Source of the DNA: Sedimenticola sp.
GTDB lineage: Bacteria > Pseudomonadota > Gammaproteobacteria > Chromatiales > Chromatiaceae
NCBI GenBank assembly: GCA_030590525.1
Contig: JAUUYI010000029.1
Span: 1-11,898, forward strand
DNA length: 11,898 nucleotides
Direction: 5' to 3'
The position numbers and the translations under genes were made by a program. Positions 1-5,163 of the stretch are shown here, one piece after another. Each line of letters starts with the position of its first letter. Position 1 is the stretch's first letter. The notes under the pieces were generated by a model. That model was not told the origin of the DNA, did no database searches, and worked only from the letters and a program-made list of their open reading frames with translations.

Positions 1-1
1 A

Positions 2-646
2 ATGAAAGACCAAAATGCCTACGAAGAGTTCATTAAAGGGGTCTGGCGGGACAATCCGGTATTCGTGCAGGTGCTGGGGATGTGTCCCATGCTGGCGGTG
101 ACCAACTCGGCTATCAACGCCGTTGTCATGGGGATGGCGACCCTGTTCGTGCTGGTCGGATCCAGTTTCCTGGTGGCGGCCCTCAAGCAATGGATTCCCA
201 AGCAGGTACGCATCTCGCTCTATGTCATCATCATCGCCACCTTCGTGACGGTAGCGGACTATACCCTGTTGGCTCTGATGCCCAAGGTACACAAGGAACT
301 GGGTGCCTTTATCCCGCTGATCGTGGCCAACTGCATGATTCTGGGGCGGCAGGAGGCTTTCGCTTCCCGCAATTCCATCCGCTTTGCCGTAATGGATGCG
401 GTTGGAATGGCATCCGGCTTCATGCTGGCCCTGTTCGCGCTCGGGAGTGTGCGGGAGATCCTCGGCAGTGGCTCTCTGTTCAATCTGCCCCTGTTCGATG
501 CAGATTTCGAGCCCTGGGTAATCATGATCCTGCCACCGGGTGGTTTCATCACCCTCGGGTTGATCCTGCTCTTTTTCAACTGGGTTACGGTCAAACGGGC
601 CGCCTTCCTGGAACAGGTGGCGGCAGCCGAGCGGGAGGAGTTATAG
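2..646 (+). CDS. rnfE: Rnf electron transport complex subunit E
   Basis: Integral membrane subunit of the Rnf complex, which couples electron transfer between reduced ferredoxin and NAD(H) to ion movement across the inner membrane. The 214-residue product matches the RnfE/RsxE/NqrD family in length. It has several hydrophobic helices and the family segments QVLGMCPMLAV (Cys28) and IPLIVANCMILGR (Cys111). In the family these paired half-helix cysteines help bind a [2Fe-2S] cluster shared with RnfA. Other family landmarks are REAF-like RQEAFASR, the LGSVREILG stretch and MILPPGGFI. The ATG lies at bases 2-4 and reads ATGA, which would fit a 4-base overlap with an upstream rnfG stop, but that gene is outside the window. 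The N-terminus aligns with E. coli RnfE, so the gene is probably complete. The next gene begins directly after its TAG. Confidence 0.95.
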   Translation: MKDQNAYEEFIKGVWRDNPVFVQVLGMCPMLAVTNSAINAVVMGMATLFVLVGSSFLVAALKQWIPKQVRISLYVIIIATFVTVADYTLLALMPKVHKELGAFIPLIVANCMILGRQEAFASRNSIRFAVMDAVGMASGFMLALFALGSVREILGSGSLFNLPLFDADFEPWVIMILPPGGFITLGLILLFFNWVTVKRAAFLEQVAAAEREEL

Positions 647-1225
647 ATGGATGACCTGATCTGGATCTTCATCAGCGCCCTGCTGGTCAACAACTTCGTG
701 CTGGCCTATTTTCTCGGGCTCTGTCCTTTTCTCGGTGTCTCCGGTCGGTTGGAGACCTCTTTTCGACTGGGGCTGGCCACTACATTCGTGCTGCTGGTGA
801 CCGCCTTCTGTGCCTGGGTACTCAATACCTATGTGTTGATCTATGCTCCCTACCTGCGCCTGATCAGCTTCATTGTGGTCATCGCCAGCACGGTGCAGTT
901 CATCGAGATGGTGATCAAGAAGAGCGCCCCTCTCCTGTTCAAGGCGCTGGGAATCTTTCTGCCCCTGATCACCACCAACTGTGCCATCCTGGGGCTGGCC
1001 ATCTTCGCCACCAATAGGGGCTACGGTCTGGTGCAGGGACTGGTATTCGCCCTGGGTGCGGGTGCCGGTTTCACCCTGGCCCTGGTGCTGATGGCGGGTA
1101 TCCGCCAGGAGGCAGAACTCTCTGACGTGCCTGCCCTGGTGCGGGGCACCGCCATGAACCTGATTATCGCCGGCATCCTCTCCATGGCATTCATGGGGTT
1201 TGCAGGGTTGTTCAATTCAGGTTAA
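647..1225 (+). CDS. rnfA: Rnf electron transport complex subunit A
   Basis: Second membrane partner of the RnfA/RnfE pair, homologous to NqrE; 192 residues, about the usual family length. It is very hydrophobic, with about six membrane helices. It carries the signature cysteines in GLCPFLGVS (Cys26) and LITTNCAILG (Cys112), which together with those of RnfE are expected to hold the intramembrane [2Fe-2S] cluster. The ATG abuts the rnfE stop (TAGATG), and a GGGAGGAG ribosome binding site lies inside the rnfE 3' end at 633-640, so the two are translationally coupled. The gene is last in its transcript: non-coding repeats follow and no rnfB lies downstream. The order E-A at the end resembles rnfBCDGEA or rnfCDGEAB clusters rather than the E. 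coli rsxABCDGE order. Confidence 0.95.
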   Translation: MDDLIWIFISALLVNNFVLAYFLGLCPFLGVSGRLETSFRLGLATTFVLLVTAFCAWVLNTYVLIYAPYLRLISFIVVIASTVQFIEMVIKKSAPLLFKALGIFLPLITTNCAILGLAIFATNRGYGLVQGLVFALGAGAGFTLALVLMAGIRQEAELSDVPALVRGTAMNLIIAGILSMAFMGFAGLFNSG

Positions 1226-1254
1226 GCGTTCGCGAAACAATCGTTTTCAGTTGC

Positions 1255-1340
1255 GTAGGATGGGCAAAGGCGCGAAGCGCCGTGCCCATCACTGGGGTAG
1301 GTAGCGTGGTTTTTGATGGGCACGTTTCACTTTGCCCATC
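1255..1340. repeat. Composite palindromic intergenic repeat (nested inverted repeats)
   Basis: There are two hairpin modules. The left one (1259-1290) pairs GATGGGCA with TGCCCATC around an inner GGCGC-GAA-GCGCC stem. The right one (1315-1340) pairs GATGGGCA with TGCCCATC around a short loop. The outer ends also pair with each other: GATGGGCAAAG at 1259-1269 is the reverse complement of CTTTGCCCATC at 1330-1340, so the whole unit can fold as one long hairpin or as two. From memory, GATGGGCA-type palindromes of this kind occur in many copies between genes in proteobacterial genomes, so this is probably a non-autonomous REP/MITE-like element. No transposase is present. It follows the rnfA stop by about 30 bases and could shape the 3' end of the rnf message. 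Confidence 0.75.
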
Positions 1341-1344
1341 TTAT

Positions 1345-1408
1345 GTAAGCACCCAGGTTAAACCCATGCCTCTCGACGGGATTAGCCGGATGCTTACTTA
1401 TTAACCTG
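1345..1408. repeat. Two interleaved inverted repeats in the leader of the small Cys-rich gene
   Basis: GTAAGCA (1345-1351) is the exact reverse complement of TGCTTAC (1391-1397), and CAGGTTAA (1354-1361) is the exact reverse complement of TTAACCTG (1401-1408). The four arms occur in the order A-B-A'-B', so the pairings are interleaved rather than nested. An RNA could form an H-type pseudoknot or switch between two alternative hairpins. The last arm ends 7 bases before the GGAGG ribosome binding site (1416-1420) of the gene at 1427. A translational control role or a remnant of a mobile repeat are both possible. I recognise no known riboswitch here. Confidence 0.5.
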
Positions 1409-1426
1409 TTTGTATGGAGGTCAAAA

Positions 1427-1588
1427 ATGCTGATATACGCGCTTTCCCTGCTTGGCCTGGTCGGCCTGTGTGCCGGCTGGATGCTGTTCCAACGCTGGCT
1501 CGTCCGGCAGGATCCGGAGAAGGAAGAGGGGTACAGACCCGGTTGCGGGGCCTGCAGCCGCAAGGATTGCACAAGCCGGCAGGATTGA
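1427..1588 (+). CDS. Small single-pass membrane protein with Cys-rich tail (NqrM-like architecture)
   Basis: A 53-codon frame starts with ATG at 1427 behind a textbook GGAGG ribosome binding site (1416-1420) at 6-base spacing, and ends with TGA at 1586-1588. Residues 2-22 form one hydrophobic helix (ALSLLGLVGLCAGWMLF). A charged linker (RQDPEKEEGYR) follows, then a short tail with PGCGACSRKDC, giving a CxxC-x4-C arrangement (Cys40, Cys43, Cys48). One N-terminal helix plus a cytoplasmic cysteine cluster is the design of NqrM (DUF539), which delivers iron to NqrD/NqrE, and also of FeoB-associated Cys-rich proteins. Since RnfE and RnfA are the homologues of NqrD and NqrE and lie just upstream, a role in Rnf iron-sulfur maturation is an attractive inference. 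I cannot assign the protein to a family by sequence alone. The frame stays open for 25 codons beyond the TGA (see the adjacent hairpin). Confidence 0.75.
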   Translation: MLIYALSLLGLVGLCAGWMLFQRWLVRQDPEKEEGYRPGCGACSRKDCTSRQD

Positions 1589-1622
1589 CGGTTTTCGTTG
1601 ACCGATCATATCAACGAAACCG
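1589..1622 (+). other. Strong hairpin starting on the base after the stop codon
   Basis: CGGTTTTCGTTGA (1589-1601) pairs with TCAACGAAACCG (1611-1622): 12 base pairs, one bulged T and a 9-base loop. It begins on the first base after the TGA of the small Cys-rich gene. It is followed by ATAAAAAATATA rather than a T run, so it is not a normal intrinsic terminator on the plus strand. It may be a 3' stabilising or pausing structure. Because the reading frame continues through it to a second TGA at 1664-1666, stop-codon recoding is a remote alternative. Confidence 0.6.
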
Positions 1623-1690
1623 ATAAAAAATATACCGGGTTTCTGCAAGAGAAGGGCATCAGCTGAATGCTGGCCAGGGTGGCTTAATAG

Positions 1691-1717
1691 AAAAAGGCAC
1701 CCGAGGGTGCCCTTTTT
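1691..1717. terminator. Bidirectional intrinsic terminator between the rnf-side genes and rpmE
   Basis: GGCACCC (1696-1702) pairs with GGGTGCC (1705-1711), in practice a 6-bp stem closing a CGAG tetraloop. AAAAA lies on the left (1691-1695) and TTTTT on the right (1713-1717). Transcripts from both directions therefore get a hairpin followed by a U run. The minus-strand version, ending in TTTTTCTATT, is the better of the two. It separates the convergent small Cys-rich gene (plus) and rpmE (minus). Confidence 0.88.
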
Positions 1718-1748
1718 GGCCCGGCAGCGGAGTGTCTCAGTGCCGGTA

Positions 1749-1949
1749 TCAGCGACTGTACCGCTTACGGAATTTATCGACTCGACCAGCAGTGTCCATT
1801 ATCTTCTGCTTGCCGGTGAAGAAGGGATGGCAGGCGGAGCAGACTTCCACGTGTAAATCCGAACACAGGGTGGAGCGGGTGGTGAATTCGTTGCCGCAGC
1901 TGCAAACCACTTTGGTTTCGCAGTACTTGGGGTGGGTGTCAGTTTTCAT
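1749..1949 (-). CDS. rpmE: Ribosomal protein bL31, zinc-binding (C+) form
   Basis: Component of the large ribosomal subunit that helps bridge the two subunits. The 66-residue protein opens with MKTDTHPKY and contains the diagnostic [12 protein letters not shown] and [10 protein letters not shown] segments of L31. Cys16, Cys18, Cys37 and Cys40 are at the positions of the zinc-binding cysteines of the C+ type. Two additional cysteines (10 and 29) are present. The length is close to the 70 residues of the E. coli protein. A modest AGAGG precedes the ATG. It is a single-gene unit, transcribed towards the rnf region and ended by the bidirectional terminator about 30 bases downstream. Because the zinc ligands are intact, this is the zinc-replete paralogue and not the zinc-free substitute. 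Confidence 0.96.
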   Translation of the reverse strand: MKTDTHPKYCETKVVCSCGNEFTTRSTLCSDLHVEVCSACHPFFTGKQKIMDTAGRVDKFRKRYSR

Positions 1950-2017
1950 GATAGCCTCTGAAAATATACTCTCCCCCTGCCTGAGATATTTGTATTTGCG
2001 GCGGGTGGATCAATCAT

Positions 2018-2044
2018 CTTATAGTAAATAGTTTTTTCAGGCAA
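2018..2044 (-). promoter_or_regulatory. Weak candidate promoter for rpmE
   Basis: On the minus strand TTGCCT (2039-2044) precedes TATAAG (2018-2023) with a 15-base spacer, shorter than the 17-base optimum. The surroundings are AT-rich and lie 70 bases upstream of the rpmE ATG. The box matches are fair but the spacing is poor, so this is only a candidate. Confidence 0.3.
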
Positions 2045-2094
2045 GCTGGTTTTGACTGGATCAGCAATTGTACAACAGTTAAATCAGCTAAATT

Positions 2095-2116
2095 CCCTCT
2101 CCCATGAGGGCGAGGG
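2095..2116. repeat. Small palindrome upstream of mdh
   Basis: CCCTC (2095-2099) pairs with GAGGG (2112-2116), and an inner CCC (2101-2103) pairs with GGG (2108-2110) around an ATGA loop. The hairpin lies 45 bases before the mdh start codon. The sequence resembles the CCCTCTCCC-type palindromes scattered between genes in many proteobacteria (from memory), so it may be a generic repeat and not an mdh-specific control element. I see no convincing promoter boxes for mdh between it and rpmE. Confidence 0.4.
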
Positions 2117-2161
2117 CCTGTATTGTGGCGTTCCGATATTCTTGATATTAGGGGAGATGAT

Positions 2162-3085
2162 ATGCAGAAGGTAACTATTGTGGGTGCCGGGCGCGTTGGT
2201 GAAACTGCAGCCCAGATTCTGGCAGAAGGGGAGTTGTGCCGTGAGGTGGCGCTGCTGGACGTGCGGGAGGATGTTCCGGAGGGGGTTGCCCTGGATATCT
2301 TTCAGACGGCGCCTTTCTTCGATTTCGACACCCGGGTGATCGGGAGCAGTGATCCCGCCATCATGAGCGGTTCGGATCTCATCATCGTAACGGCGGGAGT
2401 CCCCCGCAAGCTGGGCATGTCCCGCTCCGATGTGTTGGATGTAAATCTGGGGGTCATCGATGGAATTTGTGACAATGCGCTGAAATATGCGCCGGATGCG
2501 ATCATGCTCCTGGTCACCAACCCGGTGGATGTTCTCACCTATCGCGCTTTCAAGCGCACTGGCTGGGACAGGCGCAGGGTATTTGGGCAGGCAGGGGTGC
2601 TGGACTCCTCGCGCATGGCCAGCTTCATCGCATTGGAGACCGGTTTTTCTGCCCGTGATATCACCACCATTGTGTTGGGTGGGCATGGTGACACCATGGT
2701 CCCTCTCTCCCGTTACTGCACGGTCAACGGCATTCCGGTAGAGCACTTCATCGGCAGCGATGTCATGCAGCAGATCATTGAGCGTACACGCGCCGGTGGT
2801 GCGGAGATCCTTGCGTTGAGAAAGAACAGCAGTGCCTACGATGCGCCGGGGGCAGCGGTAGCGGCGATGGTAGATTCCATCAGCAACAACCGTCGCCGGA
2901 TTCTGCCCTGTGTTGCAATCCTGGATGGGGAGTATGATGAATCGGGTATCGCCATGGGTGTGCCCTGTGTGCTGGGCGAGAACGGCGTTGAGAGCGTGGT
3001 GCAGCTGGACCTCCTCGAATCGGAGCTGAAAATGTTCCGGGAGTCAGTCGCCACCATCCGCAAGGATATCGAGCGTCTTGATTGA
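2162..3085 (+). CDS. mdh: Malate dehydrogenase, lactate-dehydrogenase-like type
   Basis: NAD-dependent oxidation of malate to oxaloacetate in the TCA cycle, cytoplasmic. The product has 307 residues. The Rossmann dinucleotide loop is VGAGRVGET (Gly8, Gly10, Gly13), with Asp33 at the end of strand 2, where NAD-preferring enzymes carry an acid. The active-site loop reads VPRKLGMSR: Arg82 at the discriminating position marks a malate rather than lactate enzyme, and Arg88 is the second substrate arginine. [10 protein letters not shown] (Asn120), GVLDSSR (Asp148, Arg151) and GGHGDTMVP (His175, catalytic) complete the set. The ATG at 2162 is chosen because GGGGAG at 2151-2156 fits it and the Rossmann strand begins there; the frame is open back to 2123 without a ribosome binding site. 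It belongs to the LDH-like MDH group seen in Bacillus and Chlorobium, not the E. coli type. gltA follows on the same strand. Confidence 0.95.
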   Translation: MQKVTIVGAGRVGETAAQILAEGELCREVALLDVREDVPEGVALDIFQTAPFFDFDTRVIGSSDPAIMSGSDLIIVTAGVPRKLGMSRSDVLDVNLGVIDGICDNALKYAPDAIMLLVTNPVDVLTYRAFKRTGWDRRRVFGQAGVLDSSRMASFIALETGFSARDITTIVLGGHGDTMVPLSRYCTVNGIPVEHFIGSDVMQQIIERTRAGGAEILALRKNSSAYDAPGAAVAAMVDSISNNRRRILPCVAILDGEYDESGIAMGVPCVLGENGVESVVQLDLLESELKMFRESVATIRKDIERLD

Positions 3086-3121
3086 GGTGGATTCAGTTTT
3101 TTCTGTTTCGCAGGAAAGCGG

Positions 3122-3148
3122 GGCGCCGGCGCCGGCCCCCTGGGGGCC
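3122..3148. repeat. Adjacent GC-only palindromes between mdh and gltA
   Basis: GGCGCCGGCGCC (3122-3133) is a perfect 12-base palindrome. GGCCCCC-T-GGGGGCC (3134-3148) immediately follows as a 7-base inverted repeat with a one-base centre. No T run follows, so it is not a classic terminator, though it could stall polymerase or protect the mdh 3' end. It sits directly upstream of the gltA promoter-like boxes. Confidence 0.5.
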
Positions 3149-3151
3149 AGC

Positions 3152-3180
3152 TTGTTACTCCGGAAAGGGTCTGTTATATA
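3152..3180 (+). promoter_or_regulatory. Probable sigma-70 promoter of gltA
   Basis: TTGTTA (3152-3157) and TATATA (3175-3180) are separated by exactly 17 bases, a good match to the consensus spacing with 4 of 6 matches in each box. The start site would fall near 3187, giving a leader of about 50 bases before the gltA ATG at 3237. This suggests gltA can be transcribed independently of mdh. Confidence 0.6.
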
Positions 3181-3236
3181 AGGGGCAGGGGGTTGGCTGT
3201 TACGCTGTGCTCTCGTGTCAGGAGAAGTCCACAAAT

Positions 3237-4529
3237 ATGTTCGACAAAATCATGAAGTTGAGCGGCGCTGAAGGGCGCTCGATGGAACTCAAGCTCCACA
3301 AGGGTACGGTAGGGCCGGAGGTGGTGGATATCTCATCACTCTACCGGGAGATGGGGGTCTTCACCTACGACCCGGGTTTCGTCTCCACGGCCAGTTGCCA
3401 GAGTGCAATCACCTATATCGATGGTGACAAGGGTGAACTCTGGTATCGGGGTTATCCGATCGAACAGTTGGCAGAGCGAGCCAGCTTCCTGGATGTGGCC
3501 TATCTGTTGCTCTATGGGGATCTGCCCCAACAGTCCCAGCTGGCAGAGTTCGAGCGCATCATCCGTTATCACACCATGATCAACGAGACCCTGAAGAATT
3601 TCTTCAACGGGTTCCATTACGATGCGCATCCGATGGCGGTCATGGTGGGCGTGGTGGGGTCGTTGTCGGCTTTTTATCATGATTCGCTGGATATTCATGA
3701 CCCCCGGCATCGGGAGGTCTCAGCCCACCGTATGATCGCCAAGATGCCGACGATCGCGGCGGCCAGTTACAAGCACAATGTGGGCGAGCCTTTTATCTAT
3801 CCACGCAACGATCTGGACTACTGCGCGAACTTCATGAATATGATGTTTGCCACCCCCTGCGAGGAGTATGCACCGGATCCACTGGCAGTAAAGGCAGTGA
3901 ACCTGCTGTTTATCCTGCACGCAGACCATGAGCAGAATGCCAGTACCTCGACGGTGCGGCTGGCAGGGAGTTCCCAGGCCAATCCATTCGCCTGTATCGC
4001 CTCTGGTATAGCGTCTCTCTGGGGGCCGGCGCACGGAGGGGCCAATGAGGCTGTACTGGAGATGCTGCAGGAGATTGGTGATGCCTCCAATATCGATAAA
4101 TATATCGCCAGGGCGAAGGATAAGGACGATCCGTTTCGCCTGATGGGTTTTGGCCACCGGGTATACAAGAATCATGACCCACGGGCGACCATTATCCGCA
4201 AGGTCTGCCATGAGGTGTTGGACAACATGGACGCCAAGGATAGCCCACTGCTCGAGCTTGCCCTGCGGCTGGAGGAGGTGGCGATGCAGGATGAGTATTT
4301 CATCGAGCGTAAGCTCTATCCCAACGTGGATTTCTATTCCGGCATCATCTACCGTGCGTTGGGGATACCCAACAGTATGTTCACTGTGATGTTTGCGATT
4401 GCCCGTACCGTTGGATGGGTGGCTCACTGGATGGAGATGATGGACGACCCGCAGCAACGGATCGGGCGGCCACGCCAGGTCTATACCGGTGCCGGCAAAC
4501 GGGAATATGTCCCGCTCGGGCAGCGCTGA
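3237..4529 (+). CDS. gltA: Citrate synthase, type I (hexameric Gram-negative form)
   Basis: Condenses oxaloacetate and acetyl-CoA into citrate, the entry step of the TCA cycle. The product is 430 residues (E. coli enzyme 427). The N-terminal domain contains [17 protein letters not shown] and [20 protein letters not shown], characteristic of the Gram-negative NADH-sensitive type. Catalytic residues are in place: His266 in [11 protein letters not shown], His307 in [15 protein letters not shown] and Asp365 in [16 protein letters not shown]. The [10 protein letters not shown] motif is at 228-237. The ATG at 3237 is chosen because the homology and length fit and GGAG lies at 3221-3224, although 12 bases is a slightly long spacing. 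The frame is open to 3078, but that longer version would overlap mdh and add 53 low-complexity residues. It lies downstream of mdh and convergent with the gene at 4549-5163, with only 19 bases between them and no obvious terminator. Confidence 0.97.
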   Translation: MFDKIMKLSGAEGRSMELKLHKGTVGPEVVDISSLYREMGVFTYDPGFVSTASCQSAITYIDGDKGELWYRGYPIEQLAERASFLDVAYLLLYGDLPQQSQLAEFERIIRYHTMINETLKNFFNGFHYDAHPMAVMVGVVGSLSAFYHDSLDIHDPRHREVSAHRMIAKMPTIAAASYKHNVGEPFIYPRNDLDYCANFMNMMFATPCEEYAPDPLAVKAVNLLFILHADHEQNASTSTVRLAGSSQANPFACIASGIASLWGPAHGGANEAVLEMLQEIGDASNIDKYIARAKDKDDPFRLMGFGHRVYKNHDPRATIIRKVCHEVLDNMDAKDSPLLELALRLEEVAMQDEYFIERKLYPNVDFYSGIIYRALGIPNSMFTVMFAIARTVGWVAHWMEMMDDPQQRIGRPRQVYTGAGKREYVPLGQR

Positions 4530-4548
4530 GCTAACCCGAAAATCATCC

Positions 4549-5163
4549 TCAAACCGGGGTCATGCCGATGAGTTCCAGTACCCGCTCGAGTGCGGCTCCC
4601 CTGTCCGGCTGTTCAGTGATGTGGCTCAGGGGTGGGTTGGAGCGGTCGCCCGCGGGTAGCACGATCAGTTCGATAGCGTGTTCACCGGCCAGGAATCTGA
4701 ACAGGGGGCGTCTGACTCTGAGCCCCGAGGCATAGTTTATCTGCTCCTCACGTTGCTCAAAGGGGATGCTCCGCTCCAGCAGATGCAGCAACACCTCCTC
4801 CGGTGTTTCTGCGAACAGATAGAGTTGCACCGGTCCCTGCCCGTCGGCACACCCGCTCAGCACCGCTCCTGTAAGGTGTGGATCAAATGGCTGCAGTTGC
4901 CGCATCGCCGCCACGGCTACACCGCGCAATCGTTGCAGGGCCATGGGTTGGCTCTCCCGCAGGAACAGCTGTTGATATTCGATCAGTGCCTGTTCGATCT
5001 CCCGGTTGTCCGGCAGTTTGTGGCTGTCTCTGCAGCCTGTCTGCCTGGCTGCTTTGCGTCGGGCAGTCGTTATATCCGGGCACTCATGCCGCGCCAGCAG
5101 GCGTGCCGCAACTGCGGCAATCTGCCGGCGGCTCTCTTCCTGTCCCGGTCGGCGACGTGGCAT
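4549..5163 (-). CDS. Conserved protein of unknown function, translationally coupled to mrcA
   Basis: 204 residues, soluble, with no signal peptide or membrane helix. The N-terminal third is Arg/Ala-rich and helical (AAVAARLLARHECPDITTAR), followed by KAARQTGC and LPDNREIEQALIEYQQLF. I associate that pattern, from memory, with an uncharacterised proteobacterial family. The C-terminal part alternates predicted strands and helices (GAVLSGCADGQGPVQLYLF, TPEEVLLHLLERSIPF, FRFLAGEHAIELIVLP). The layout is loosely reminiscent of a nucleotidyltransferase-like fold, but I see no clear GSxDxD metal site, so I assign no activity. Its ATG (5161-5163) directly abuts the mrcA TGA (5164-5166), with AGGA inside the mrcA end 10 bases upstream, so it depends on the mrcA message. 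A link to cell-wall synthesis is suggested by position alone. Confidence 0.8.
   Translation of the reverse strand: MPRRRPGQEESRRQIAAVAARLLARHECPDITTARRKAARQTGCRDSHKLPDNREIEQALIEYQQLFLRESQPMALQRLRGVAVAAMRQLQPFDPHLTGAVLSGCADGQGPVQLYLFAETPEEVLLHLLERSIPFEQREEQINYASGLRVRRPLFRFLAGEHAIELIVLPAGDRSNPPLSHITEQPDRGAALERVLELIGMTPV

Noticed and set aside
1598..1666. A separate 22-codon peptide starting at TTG inside the hairpin
   Set aside because: There is no ribosome binding site and the start lies in a stable stem. The in-frame continuity with the upstream Cys-rich gene is recorded instead as a finding.
2050..2100. Possible mdh promoter around TTGACT (2053) or TTGTAC (2068)
   Set aside because: Neither has an acceptable -10 hexamer at 16-18 bases spacing, so I do not annotate it.
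2123..2161. A 13-residue N-terminal extension of malate dehydrogenase
   Set aside because: No ribosome binding site precedes it, while GGGGAG is well placed for the ATG at 2162, exactly where the Rossmann strand begins.
2084..2746. A 220-codon minus-strand frame opposite the mdh 5' half
   Set aside because: It is antisense to a malate dehydrogenase with intact catalytic residues. No homology pattern and no promoter or ribosome binding site support it.
3078..3236. A 53-residue N-terminal extension of citrate synthase overlapping mdh
   Set aside because: Its residues are low-complexity and translate GC palindromes and a promoter. Citrate synthase homology begins at the ATG at 3237, which gives the normal family length.
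4530..4560. Possible terminator between the convergent gltA and the 4549-5163 gene
   Set aside because: Only weak CCCG/CGGG complementarity is present, with no T run, and it overlaps coding sequence.
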